A program made the translations under genes and the position numbers. This document shows positions 32,743 through 44,640 of a stretch of 64,000 nucleotides of DNA, piece after piece. Each line of letters begins with the position of its first letter. The first letter of the stretch is position 1. Source of the stretch: Aristolochia californica (Eukaryota > Streptophyta > Magnoliopsida > Piperales > Aristolochiaceae). The stretch lies in assembly GCA_029961685.1 (NCBI GenBank), contig JARWKL010000003.1, positions 14,775,731-14,839,730 of the forward strand, in the 5' to 3' direction. Under the pieces are notes generated by a model that was not told where the DNA came from, did no database searches, and saw only the letters and a program-made list of their open reading frames with translations.

Positions 32743-33807
32743 ATGGCTTCCACAAGTGGAGAAGATGCTTCAAGAGGCAAAGATCAAGTAAGTGATGTTA
32801 ACTTTCGTTTTTCTACTCTTGAACATCGTTTGGACAGTGTTGAGAACCTTTGTACGAATTGGGAGGAATTCGTTCAAAAGACTATTGAGGAGCATTAGCC
32901 AACTCCGAATTGGCTGAGAGGATTTGAGGAGGACATCCATTCGGCCATGGCTGTCATGGGGATGGAAATGGAACGATTGGGGAAGGATGTCAAAGATCTC
33001 TCGGGAGAGCTTGGGGCAAGACTCACTTTGTGCGAACGAGCCTTAGCAAATGGAGGGGTTGTTCACACACAAGCGAAGATAAAGGTGCCCGAGCCGAAGT
33101 CTTTCAATGGAGGGAGAGACGCGAAGGTCATAGATAATTTTCTATGGCAAGTGGAGCAATACTTCCATGCAAGCAAGCTCACCGACGAGCAAGCTAAGGT
33201 TAGTACGGCTGCCATGTTCCTATCCGATGATGCTATTCTTTGGTGGAGAAGACGCATGGGAGATGAACAAGAGGGAGAGGACCCCGTCCACACTTGGGAG
33301 GATTTCAAGAGGGAGCTGTGAAGGCAGTTCTTTCCGGAGGATGTCGAGTACCAAGCAAGGAAGGAACTACGTGCATTGACGCAGAAAGGTACAATTAAAG
33401 AGTATGTACAATCCTTCACTTCTCTTATGCTTTGTATCTCCAATATGACGGATGAGGACCGTCTCTTCTCCTTTCTTGCTGGCCTTCGTCCATGGGCTGA
33501 GCAAGAATTGAGAAGGATGGAGGTAAAGACACTAGTTTCAGCGTTATCTACGGCTGAAAAGTTAACCGAATACGAGAGGAGGAATGATTCGGTTAACAAG
33601 GTGTCCAAGGAAAATAATGGTAAAACAAATTTTAAGAAGAAGGAGAAAGGGGAGAAGAAGTCGTGGGTAAAGGATACCAAGGCTAGGCCGGAAGAAAAGA
33701 AGAGAGGGGACAAACAGAGGAAGAAGGTACATTGTTTCATTTGTGAGGGAGAGCACTATGCGAGGGATTGTCCTAAAAAGAGACTCCTCAACGCTGCTCA
33801 AACATAA
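32743..33807 (+). pseudogene. gag: Gyp-2 Gag
   Basis: Start at 32743, 29 bp after the LTR (MASTSGEDASRGKD). A stop lies at 32896 (TAG) and another at 33319 (TGA). The Gag core reads KSFNGGRDAKVIDNFLWQVE, AMFLSDDAILWWRRRM, TWEDFKREL, FTSLMLCISNM. A Lys-rich stretch (NFKKKEKGEKKSWVKD) precedes one zinc knuckle, CFICEGEHYARDCP, near 33736-33780. A TAA at 33805 is followed at once by an in-frame ATG that begins pol, so Gag-Pol may have been made by stop readthrough, or the TAA may be a mutation. Confidence 0.88.
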
Positions 33808-36800
33808 ATGGACAATGGAGGAATTGAGCCTAGGATGGGTTCTCTAACCCTTCTCAATGCTGTTGTCCGTTCCAAGGAGGAGAAGGCTGCTCCACTTCCG
33901 GTAAGACCCTCAAGAGAACTTCTTTTTATTTCTCTCACACTTGCTGGACACACTGTTAAGGCAATGGTGGACACGGGCGCTACCCACAACTTCCTTTCGA
34001 AGGAGGAGGCTAGGCGCCTAAGAATACGAGGAGAGAAAGATGGAAGCAAGATGAAGGTGGTAAATTCTGCTGCTCGTGAAGTCCAAGGCGTTGCCAGGAA
34101 TGTACCGGTGGTGATAGGCAAGTGGGTTGGATTTCAGAACTTTACCATTGTTAGCATGGACGATTTCAAGGTAATTTTGGGAATGGAGTTCTTCAAGGTT
34201 TGTAAGGCATTTATAATGCCACATGTGGGGGTAGTAGGAATTATGGACGAGCAAAGTCCTTGTACAATTTCTGAAGTTGAGAACAAAGATGTAACAAACA
34301 AGGATTTAATGCTATCAGCCCTCCAGCTTAAGAAAGGTCTTAAGCAGGGCTGTTCTACTTATATTGCTTCTCTTTGTGCTATGGAGCAGAATGAGGCATT
34401 GCCTACCCCTAAGGAGATACAAACCGTTTTGCATGAGTATGGAGACGTCATGCCGGAGCAACTTCCAGCGAGGTTACCACCTAGGAGAGGGGTAAACCAT
34501 CGCATAGAGCTTGAGCCCGGAGCAAGGAAGCCAGCACAAGCACCATATCGGATGGCGCCCAAAGAGTTGGATGAATTATGGAGACAACTCAGCGAGCTAC
34601 TGGATTTTGGGTTCATAAAACCAAGCAAAGCACCTTCTGGGGCCCCTATACTATTTCAGACAAAGAAAGATGGAAGTATGAGACTATGCATCGACTATAG
34701 GGCGCTCAACAAGCTAACCATAAAAAACAAGTACCCTATTCCTCTTATTGCTGATCCCTTTGATCAATTGAAGGAGGCTAGAGTTTTCTCCAAGCTGGAT
34801 TTGAGAAGTGGTTACTACCAAGTTCGAATTGCGGAAGGAGACGAGGGGAAGACTACTTGTGTAATGATATATGGGGCTTACGAGTTCATGGTTATGCCCT
34901 TTGGCCTAACCAACGCACCAGCAACTTTTTGCACTCTCATGAACGAGGTATTTTCCGAGTACTTAGACAAATTTGTCATTGTGTATTTGGATGATATTGT
35001 GGTGTATAGCAAACGTATGGAAGAGCACAAAGAACATCTTCAAAAAGTGTTCAAGAAATTGAGACACAATCAGCTATATGTCAAGAAGGAGAAGTGCTCA
35101 TTTGGGTTGCAAGAGGTGTCCTTTCTTGGACATTGGATAGGGGAAGGACGGATATGGATGGACAGCAAGAAGGTGGAGGCTGTGCGTGATTGGTCTATCC
35201 CTACCAAGGTGCGTGAGCTTAGAATTTTTCTTGGCTTAGCAAATTACTATAGGAGGTTTATCAAGGGTTTCTCAGCTATAGCAGCCCCCTTGACCGATCT
35301 CCTAAAGGACCAAAAATGGCGATGGACAGACTCATGCCAAGGAGCATTCCAGCGGCTGAAGGATACCATGATGGTTGAACCAGTGCTTCACCTTGCTGAT
35401 TTCAGCAAGCCATTTGAGGTACATACCGATGCCTCAAATTATGCCATTGGGGGTGTGCTAGAACAAGAAGGACACCCAATCGCTTATGAGAGTAGGAAGC
35501 TCAATGAAACTGAGCAACGGTACACTGTACAAGAAAGAGAAATGACGGCGGTAGTGCATTGTTTACGTCTTTGGAGGCACTATCTTTTAGGCTCCAAATT
35601 TATTGTAAGAACTGACAATGTTGCTTCTAGTTACTTTCTTACACAGAAAAAGCTCAGTCCAAAACAGGCCCGGTGGCAAGATTTCTTGGCCGAGTTTGAT
35701 TTTTAGATGATGTACAAGGCGGGGAAGACAAATGGTGTTGCCGACGCACTGAGCAGGAAGGTGGATGCACCTATCTCTTACGAGGAAGAGACCAGCCAGA
35801 GCTTGGCGCACATGGCGCAAGAAGGACCAGCACCTTGCACGCATGCGGCAGAGGAGAAGACGCATGCGGCTGAATCCCCACATACCGTAGCAGATGGCAC
35901 TTGCTTCACGCGCACCATGCGCGGTGCGGTAGCAGCAGTACACGAAGAGGCGCGCGGCACAAGAGTAGGCGTAGAAGATATGCGCTTTGCACAAGGCAAG
36001 CGCGTGCGCATGGAAGACCATCTTGGCGCAGAAACAGAAAATGAAACTTTACGATTACAAGCCTTAGCAACAATTACACAAGTTGGTATGGAGTTGCTAG
36101 ACAAGATTCGCATTGGAATTTGCCAAGATGCCCAGGCTTACAGCATTGTACAAGCTGCTGCCTTGGGAGAGACGAGAAGATTTTGGCTTGACGACGGATT
36201 GCTCAAGACCAAAGGTAATCGACTTTATGTGCCTAAGTTCGATAACCTAAGGCGTGACCTCTTGAGGGAATGCCATGATACCTTGTGGGCAGGACATCTA
36301 GGCCAAAGAAGGACGTTGGCCTTGTTGTCTGGCCAGTATTATTGGCCAGACATGGAGAATGATGTGGATGAGTTTGTGCGCACGTGTCTTATTTGTCAAC
36401 AAGATAAGATCGAACAACGCAAGCCTAGGGGTTTGCTACAGCCCTTACCTATTCCAAAGCGGCTGTGGGAGTCTATTTTGATGGACTTCATCTCTGGATT
36501 ACGTAAGAAAGATGGGTTGGCATCTATCATGGTGGTGGTAGACAGATTTACGAAGTATGGAACATTCGTAGCAGTGCCAAGTGATTGTACAGTAGACGGA
36601 GCAGCTAGAGCATTCATGGTACATGTGGTGAAGCATTGGGGATTGCCCACAACAATCATCAGTGATTGTGACCCCAGATTCACAGGAAAATTCTGGACCG
36701 AGTTATTCAAACTACTGGGAACATCTCTAAGTTTTTCCACTAGTTTTCATCCTCAAAGTGACGACCAAACTGAGCGGGTAAATGCTTTGTTAGAACAGTA

Positions 36801-37563
36801 CTTACGCCACTTTGTTGCAGCAAATCAGAAAAACTGGCCAGACTTGTTAGACGTGGCCCAGTTTTCATACAATTTGCAGAAATCGGAATCAACCGAGCAT
36901 AGTCCTTTCGAGTTGGCGACAGGACGACAGCCTTTGGCTCCCACGGGTCTCTTTCCAGACACTTCACGGAAAAGTCCAGCAGCTCATCAGCTGGCGAAGA
37001 GGTGGAAAGAGAAAACGGAGCTGGCATGGGTCTTATTGCATAAGGCAGCCAAAAAGATGAAGAAACATGCTGATTTGAAGAGGAGGGAGTCTTCTTTCAA
37101 TATCGGTGACCAAGTCCTTCTCAAACTCAGACCTGAGCAATTTCGTCACCTTCGAAGCAGGAACAAAGGTCTTTTGAAGAAATATGAACGACCCTTTCCT
37201 ATCATTGAACGTGTGGGCAACCTCGCCTACAAATTGCAGCTGCCAAAAAGGTTTAAGTTCCACAATGTTTTTCATATATCGAACCTTAAACCCTATTTTG
37301 AAGACCCGGACCCGGATAGAGTAGTTGACCCAAGAGCTCCCATGGATATATCTACTACCTTTGACAATAGGGTAGAGTATATTATTGCAGACCGAGAGGA
37401 GCGCCAAAGGGGCAAGCCCCGGAGGACGCAATACTTGGTCAAGTGGCAAGGTCAACTGGAAAGCGAGGCAACATGGCAAGACGCTGTCGAGCTATGGCAG
37501 TTCGAAAAGGAGGTAGCCGACTATCGCCAGGGGTTGCAGACGAGGGCGTCTTATGGTGGTGGG
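33808..37563 (+). pseudogene. pol: Gyp-2 Pol: protease, RT, RNase H, integrase, chromodomain
   Basis: Protease [16 protein letters not shown] near 33964. RT has [39 protein letters not shown] and an intact [13 protein letters not shown] (34978-35010). RNase H is [19 protein letters not shown] and [20 protein letters not shown]; a TAG at 35704 stands where EFDFEMVYK-type sequence is usual. After an Ala/His-rich linker (about 35760-36060), integrase has the zinc module (HLGQRRTLALLSGQYYW, CLICQQDK), DFISG, ISDCDPRFTGKFW and HPQSDDQTERVN. The chromodomain (YLVKWQGQLESEATWQDA) is at about 37430-37480. Catalytic residues are present, so the 35704 stop is the main lesion. Confidence 0.9.
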
Positions 37564-37567
37564 AGTA

Positions 37568-38464
37568 TGAGACGGAGGATGAAGCCATGGTGTGGCCAAA
37601 CACCAAGGTGGAAGACTGTGCAAGTCCAATGCACAGCAATAGAAACAATGGCCAAGGCCAAGTGCAATGGCACGGCCCAGAGGGGCGCACACATATGGCC
37701 GGCCCGGCATCAATTTCAGCAAAAGAAGACACACTTGAGCTTGCCAAACGGATGGCCAAGCAACAAGGTGCACAACAACCCCAACAGCCAGCTCAGACAC
37801 AAGGCAGCACGCCAGCAGACACTTCTGGCGGGGCGAAATGGGGTTGGGCGCTACCAAGAATCCTGGCGGGGCGAAATGGGGTTGTTGGCGCACGACCAAG
37901 ACTCCAGGCGGGGCGAAATGGGGTTTCCTCAAGACGCCAGGCGCAGGCGCGCGCGCGGAAGGACTCCAGGCACAGGCGCCAGTCACCCGCGGGCGAAATG
38001 GGGTTTCCTGAGGCGCCAGGCGCCCGCGCGCGAAATGGGGTTTCCTGAGGCGCCCCTTGACGCCAGAAACCGAATTTTTGGGATCGGATGGGTTTTTGAG
38101 CGTTTTTTGAGATTTCAAAAGGCAAGAGGAGAGACTATAAATAGAGAGGCCTCTCCCATTGTAAAGGGGTCGAAAAATCCTTAGCCTTCTTTAATCTTTT
38201 AGTGTATAGAGAGAGTTTTTAGCCTTGGCCTTCAAGAGTGTTTGGCCACCCTTTGTAATCTTGTATTCTCAAAACAAAGTAGGTTTTTCTCTTCTATACC
38301 TTGGTGTTTTCATTGTCCCATTTGGCTTGCAACTTCTTGTGTGAAGTATTGGTTGGAGGATCTGAGGCTCAAGGAGGCTGACTAGTTCTTCGGAAGAGCT
38401 AGGCCGCACGGGGTAGATATTCCGCTTGGCTAGACGGACCTAGCCCAAATCTAACCGCGTGACA
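37568..38464 (+). repeat. 3' LTR of Gyp-2
   Basis: 897 bp, TGAGACGGAGGATGAAGCC to CCGCGTGACA. TATA box near 38133. Outside the minisatellite it is nearly identical to the 5' LTR, with only scattered single-base changes. The pol frame continues open through it to a TAG at 38182-38184. Confidence 0.95.
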
Positions 38465-38828
38465 CCTAACATAGTATAGTTCTATCACAAAAGAAAGTAC
38501 GTACTTAATTTATTGAAGGAGAGAGAGATGTTTGGAGCAAGCCTGTAGACACAACTATGGAACCTAATGTTAAGTTGTTTGCAGGAATTAGTAGTGATGT
38601 TGTTGATGATCAATTTCAATGATTAGTTGGGAAGTTGATCTATCCCACAGTCACAAGACCAAATATTTCCTATTCAATTAGTGTCATCAGCCAATATATG
38701 CATCAACGACAACATATACAATTGGAAGCGTTGAAAAGAATCCTTCAGTATCTCAAGAAAAGTTCAGGTGAAGGGCAATTATATAAATGTCATGGTCATA
38801 CAGAAATTGAAGGCTTTGCTAATAATTA
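38465..38828 (+). pseudogene. pol: Cop-F copia RT fragment, right half
   Basis: After the CCTAA copy the frame picks up with SIVLSQKK-like sequence, then TTMEPNVKLFAGISSDVVDD, GKLIYPTVTRPNISYSISV, LEALKRILQYLKKSSGEG and a stop after GFANN. This is the downstream part of the copia RT, in register with 31310-31691, and ends before RNase H. Confidence 0.8.
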
Positions 38829-39235
38829 GAGCCCCTAAGTGATGATGCATAACTAGAAATTACGTACCACCTGTTTGCTTCCATATACATCTTTTTAATA
38901 TGACTTACCATCAATCACATAAATAACCAACTTGCTAAAGCAATTGTTTTTAAGCTAAAATTATTCTTGGATATATCTAAAGAGACTCAATGCACTCAAC
39001 AAACAAATAGAGAAAATAAACCAATCTCTTACAAGTTATTTTTTTGCTTTCTTTATAAACAATAGCAGTTATTTGCATAATTAAAAGAATGGCATTCTTA
39101 ATCAACACCCTACGTTGAGTCAGTCTGCGGATCGACCATCGTGGTAAGGTTGCCATGGGAGTTGGAAAGTGGGCAGGAAGCCCCCCTCTCAGGGGTGTGG
39201 GGGTGAATCCCCTGCCAGGTCCACGATATATTAAT
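38829..39235. other. Unidentified AT-rich segment with a short GC-rich core
   Basis: Non-coding. 39110-39235 contains CCCCCCTCTCAGGGGTGTGG and GGGGGTGAATCCCC, which hint at a folded or inverted structure. Nothing else recognised. Confidence 0.4.
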
Positions 39236-39583
39236 TGTTGTTTCATTAAGGGCAGTTTGGAAATTTTACTCTTGCATCGCAGTTGCCCTAATTTTCTCTT
39301 TATAATTGAGGGGTGCCGCTATTAGGTTTGAGTTTCCGAGGAGCATCCGTTATCATCGAGAGAGGTTAGAGGATAAACCAATTATAAGTATGTGTAATTT
39401 CTCTTCTAAATAATTTCATCTTTATAGTGGATTACTGCTGCAGTGAAAGACATGACGTAGTCTCACATTGAGGCGAACCCATATAAATCTTGTTTATTTT
39501 CGTTGCTTGTTTTTTTTTTTCTTCCGTGATTATTATTATTATTGCTCTAGTTAAATTGGAATTAGGGCGTCTAATTTCTAACA
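39236..39583 (+). repeat. LTR-like remnant with primer-site relic
   Basis: 348 bp starting TGTTGTTTCATTAAGG and ending AATTTCTAACA, directly followed by CGATATCAGTCAG, which looks like a worn tRNA-Met primer site (TGGTATCAGAG). It has no partner in the window; flanking duplications were not identified. Confidence 0.4.
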
Positions 39584-39589
39584 CGATAT

Positions 39590-41148
39590 CAGTCAGTAAC
39601 CCAGAAGTCCATCTTCAATAATAAAATCTCAGTCAGAGAGACACAATAGCAGCAGTGGATATGGGCCAAAGCCCAAATAACACGTACCAAATAATGAAAG
39701 TACTTAATAAGGAGAATGTGCACCCAATAAGCCTTGGTAAACTTCAAGTCGAGAGCTATTGATCCTCTTAGGAGTGGCAAGGGTTAATAATCAACTCAAG
39801 AAAGAATAGATTAAGTACAAGTTCACCAAAAATATTTGTTAATCACCTTATCACTAAACTTAGCCTGAGATGTCCTTCCTTGTTAAATTGAGCTAGCTCG
39901 AGTTGAAGATGGGCTTAGGTCAATTTTCCATCTCATTTGTTCTTCCACTAATTAAGGAGGCTAGTAGTAAAAACTTTAAAATAGCTCAAATATTAATTTG
40001 CATAATTTTTTCAAGAAGAACCAAACCAAATCAAATAGCCCAAGTAAGTGACAACTTGAACCAACTCAATTCAAAGATGAATCTGAACCCAATCTTCCAA
40101 TTTCAACTTCAACTCAATTATTGACATTAGTCAATTAATTATGCACTTAATTAAGAAAAATCTTGGCTGACCAAAAATCATATCTTTCTTAATCAAAAGG
40201 ATGATAATCAAATTATCCACCAAATCATAATCTTGAGAAGATCTTTCTTAAAATCGGCAACTTTCCCTTGTATTAAGGCACCACTTACCAAAAAATCAAT
40301 ATTTCCTTGCTTAATACTCAAGGATATCAAATTAGATTATTTAATCTTTCCAAATCACCAACAAAATTTCACATAATTACTGGTTGGCCAAAAAGGTTCA
40401 TCATTTAGAATAGGAACACTTCTTCTCTTTGACAAACAAATCAAGGAAAGTTTCTAAAGAAATAAGGTGATCTTATAAAGATTTTTCCAAATATTGTTAG
40501 TTAACAAACATAAATTTTCCAATGGTAGATATGGGATACTTTCCTAATATTGTCGATCAATAATAGCAAATCAAAAAGTGAAGCAAAAAATTCAGCTTAG
40601 ATTCGAATCTTGGCTTGCAATAGGATACCAACATGACTTTTGATTCTTCTAATGTGAATATCTCCTTAAATATAGATCAGATTGACATGAAAAATTCTCC
40701 TTCTGAAACTATAAACCTTTCATACAAGTATAATTAATCTTCATACAAATATATTGATTTTGAGATAAATAATCTAATAGATTTCAGACAATATAATCAG
40801 GCCGAACTGAGTACTCTTTCTTCTTTGACTAGCATGACCATTAACTTTTTCGAGATCGATATTTTTATATAAAAAACTCAAATTGATAATCGATTGAATA
40901 GGTAAAAAATACACTTGCAGATATTTCTTTTGATACTTAATTCTCCATATAAATTTTCTTTCTAGATGGCAAAAAATGACTCAAATTTTGGAGCTTTCCG
41001 TTGTTGCACGAAACTTTTCTGCTCCTTGACCTTTGTTATTATAGATGTCAATTTCTCTTTCTAGAAAAATCTGATCTCAATTATTATTTTTGAGTTGGAA
41101 ACTAGACTCAACTATCTTTCCAAAAATATATAATTTCTATATGAAACA
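39590..41148 (-). mobile_element. NA-C4 internal region, main part
   Basis: Minus strand. ACACAATAGCAGCAG and GGATACCAACATGACTTTTG...ATATAGATCAGATT match NA-C3 around 3020 and 3541-3605. About 39900-40560 has no counterpart in the other copies. The region stops at AAACA, where Cop-G is inserted, and resumes at 46795. The 3' LTR is missing on the left. Confidence 0.75.
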
Positions 41149-41570
41149 TGTCAATGTTTGTTTTCGGCAACGAACTATCCCACGAAACTCTGGTCTTCAC
41201 GAAGATGGAATGCGTCGGACAGGCTGTCGGCACAACTGACAACTCCTACGGTGGTGGACGAAACCACCAGTATCTCACGGGGCTGACGAAACAGTCCAAA
41301 CCACCAAACGAGAGAGAGCGTTAAGCTCTCTGGTTTCTCGGCGAAGACAATGAACACGAGAGACGAAAGATAAATTCTTCCCGTTGGGGTTTTCCCCCTT
41401 TCATTATGTATTTAAGTTTTAGGTTTTCCTGTTACAAAATGGCCCATAGGCCCAATACAATGCCACCTATCCCATTAAGCCTAATCTAATAATCCTATGT
41501 ACATAACCCAAATTATACAACAATTATGAACATAAATTATATCTAACATACATTTTAAGATATCGTAACA
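41149..41570 (-). repeat. 3' LTR of Cop-G
   Basis: 422 bp. On the minus strand it starts TGTTACGATATC and ends AACATTGACA. Confidence 0.92.
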
Positions 41571-42960
41571 TCCCCCCTCAAATTGATGTTGGTGAGTCAA
41601 CCAACAACAATTTACCAACAAAAAAATTATGTCAAGATTGAGACAATGCTTTGGTGAAGACATCGGCCACTTGAAGATCCGAAGAAATGTACGGAAGAGA
41701 TATTACCCAGCACTACAAAGTGTCACAAATGGAGTGATAGTCAACCTCAATATGCTTGATGCGCTAATGGAAAACCGGATTGGCCGCAATCTGGATAGCA
41801 CTTATAATATCTGCATGAAGCGGTGTAGATGAGGGCTGAGGAAACTGGAGCTCAGCAAGAAAACCGCGAAGCCAAATAACTTCAGAACACACAGTAGAAA
41901 TAGCACGATACTCGGCCTCGATATATTACTTGGACACCCGGTCTTGTTTCTTACATTTCCAAGAATTCAGTGCATCCCCTAAAAACATACACCAGCCTGT
42001 AGTAGAGCGGCAGGTATCGGGGCACCCTGCCCAATCAGCATCACTGTAGGTAACTAGACATAGCACGGAGCCGATAGGAAAGATTAAATCGTGAGCAGAG
42101 GAGCCGCGAAGATAGCGGATGATGCGTGGAACTGCCGCAAGATGAAGGTGTTGAGGAGATGACATAAACTGACTGACCTGATGAACAGCATAGGAGATGT
42201 CTGGGCGAGTAGTAGTCAAGTATATGAGACTCCAGACTAGTCGTCGATAGATAGTCGGATCATCAAGGAGAGTCCCTTCATCTTTCCTATATTTGACATT
42301 GACCTTCATAGGGGTAAGCCACTGAAGATGTGTCCTCCAACCCAGCAAGAGTAATAAGATCTTGAATATACCTAAGTTGGTTTAAGAAAATACCTTTGGG
42401 TGTGTGATGTCCCTCCATCCCTAAGAAGTATGTGAGTTGTCCAAGATCCTTCATATGAAAAGTGGCATGCAACAGCTTATGAAGCTTAGTAATCAGTCCA
42501 GAGTCAGTGCCAGTAATGATGATATCATCCACATAAACCAAGAGAATGACCATGCCCACGGCAGACTTATGATAGAAGAGAGATGAATCATACTGACTCT
42601 GGGTAAACTTGTGGAGGATAAGTGTGCCGCGAAACTTCTCAAACCAAGCCCGGGGGGCTTGTTTAAGCCCATACAAAGGACGACTTAGCTTGCAGACATG
42701 ATCAATAGAGGATGTAGACATACCCGAGAGAAGCTATATGTAGACATCTTCCTGCAGATCACCATGGAGAAAGGCATTCTTCACATCCATCTGATGCAGT
42801 GGCCAAGATTGAGATGCTACAATGGCTAAGATAGTACGGACTGTGGTCATCTTGGCAACAGGTACAAAAGTTTCCTCATAATCAATCTCATATTCTTGCC
42901 TGTTCCCCAGGGCCACAAGGCGGGCTTTGTACCGATCCAACGATCCATCTAAACGTAGCT
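41571..42960 (-). pseudogene. pol: Cop-G reverse transcriptase and RNase H
   Basis: RT from 42940: [40 protein letters not shown], a stop (about 42734), CKLSRPLYGLKQAPRAWF, and an intact VYVDDIIITGTDSG near 42520-42545. A frame change near 42300 leads to LIYLTTTRPDISYAVHQV and YSDADWAGCPDTCRST. The RNase H C-terminal half (41930-41590) is read in pieces (EAEYRAIS, VADVFTKALS, then KLLLVDSPTSI next to the polypurine tract). Confidence 0.88.
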
Positions 42961-43351
42961 TGACAGAGAAGACCCACTTACTCCCAAGAGGCCGAATAGT
43001 AGGAGGTCAAGCCACAATGTCCCAGGTGTGATTCTGCTTTAGCGCTTTTGTTCAATTTGCATTGCCTTTTGCCAACACTCATATGCCATAGCCTGTTTAT
43101 AGCCAAAAGGAATGGAAATAGACTACAAAGTAGCTACCCGATACAGGGGAGGGAAAACCATACCTAGCTGGAGGGTAAGAATGACGCGTGGATCTGCAAA
43201 GAGTGATGGGAACAGGAGCAGAGGGAGGATCAGGAGCAAGCTCCAGGTCAGGATGAGGAGGGGGCAGCGATGTTGTGGGGTGAGGCTCATCAAAGCTAGG
43301 CAAACTAGACAGAGAGGCAGACAGTAGAGTAACTTGAGATGGAAAGAAACA
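42961..43351 (-). other. Cop-G linker between integrase and RT
   Basis: Pro/Ser-rich spacer on the minus strand (SFDEPHPTTSLPPPHPDL, then RSTRHSYPPARYG), typical of copia linkers, joined by frame breaks to its neighbours. Confidence 0.65.
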
Positions 43352-44640
43352 TTAATTTTTAAAGAAGACCACATTCCGAGAAACACAGATTCGATGCACC
43401 TGGGGATCATAGCAAACGTAGCCCTTTTGAGAACCGGCATACCCAAGAAATGCACACATAACTGATTGGGTTGTAAGTTTATGTCGTTCATGATCAAGTA
43501 GATGCACAAAACAAACACAACCGAACGTCCAAAGATCAGTGTAGAACGGAGAATAACCAAATAATTTAACGAAGGGAGAGACATGATGCAAGATAGGCGA
43601 GGGCAAGTGGTTGATTAAATGAATGGAGGTAGAGAGAGCTTCACACCAAAACCTAGGAGGAACGGATGATTCAATGAGAAGGGTGCGGACCATATCAAGA
43701 AGGTGACGATTTTTTCGCTCAGCAACACCATTTTGTTGTGGTGTCGAGGGACAAGAACGTTGAGAGAGAATGCATTTGCTTAGAAGAAATTCCTGGAATT
43801 CTGCCGACATGTACTCAACTCCAGAGTCAGATCGGAGTAATTTAAGGTGAGCAGAGAACTGTGTTTCAATGAGTGCAAGAAACTTCTTAAAAATGACAAA
43901 AACTCTAGACTTAGCCCGTAAGAAGTAGACCCAAGTAAATAGATTAAAGTCATCAATAAAGGTGACAAAGTAGTTAATTTGTGCATGCGAGACAACAAGA
44001 GCAATTCCCCAGACATCACTATGAATAAGGTCAAAGCAGTGTGACGCATGCGAGGCATGATGCGGAAATGGTAGAGCTTTAATTTTGCCAAGTTTACATG
44101 ATGAACAGTCAAAATAAGTATAAAGAGAAGTGCGGTCTTGATTGCTTAATAAACCCGATTTAAACAATGTATGAAGTACAGCTGAGTTTGGGTGGCCTAG
44201 ACGTCTATGCCACATCTTAGTGCCAGACCCAACAACATTACAAGCAAAAGAAAGTACAGGAGAACGTGGAATAACAGTGGCTAGAAAGACTTTAAGTGGA
44301 AATAGCCTGCCTATTTTAGGCTCCTTCGCGATCACCTTCCCCGACTCTTGATCCTGCACAACACAGCCAGAACGAGAAAACTGAACATTACAGTTTTTAT
44401 CAACCAATTGACCAACAAACAGAAGGTTTGTCGATAGGTCAGGAGACATAAAGACATCAGCTAAAGACGGAGAGAGATCACCAATAGCACTGATAGGCAG
44501 AGTGCTGCCATCAGCAGTGTTGATGTGCAGGTTGCCATCATACTTTCTGACATTCGAAAAAGATACAACATTGTTGGTCATGCGGTTAGAGGCACCGGAA
44601 TCAAAATACCATGGTTGAGTAGAGAGTCTCTGCTTACCTG
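43352..44640 (-). pseudogene. pol: Cop-G protease and integrase
   Basis: Just upstream of 44581 the minus strand reads WYFDSGASNRM, an intact protease DSG site. The long frame 44581-43352 contains MWHRRLGHPNSAVLHTLF (GAG-pre-integrase), CSSCKLGKIKALPF, HSDVWGIA, FVTFIDDFNLFTWVYF, LRSDSGVEYMSAEF and STPQQNGVAERKNRHLLDM, then CAFLGYAGSQKGYVCY. All three catalytic acids of the integrase core seem present. This is the best-preserved gene of Cop-G. Confidence 0.9.

Larger units (their letters stand above)
31692..38464 (+). mobile_element. Gyp-2, near-intact chromodomain Ty3/gypsy element
   Basis: 6773 bp, plus strand. LTRs 31692-32714 and 37568-38464; primer site TGGTATCAGAGC at 32717-32728; polypurine-rich GGTGGTGGGAGT just before the 3' LTR. 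Exact CCTAA duplications flank it (31687-31691 and 38465-38469), inside Cop-F RT. Gag and pol share one frame from 32743 with no frameshift and only four stops: TAG 32896, TGA 33319, TAA 33805 and TAG 35704. The LTRs differ mainly by repeat number. It is probably the youngest large insertion here. Confidence 0.95.

Noticed and set aside
33063..33740. 225-codon minus-strand frame
   Set aside because: It is antisense to Gyp-2 gag, whose sense strand has clear domains.
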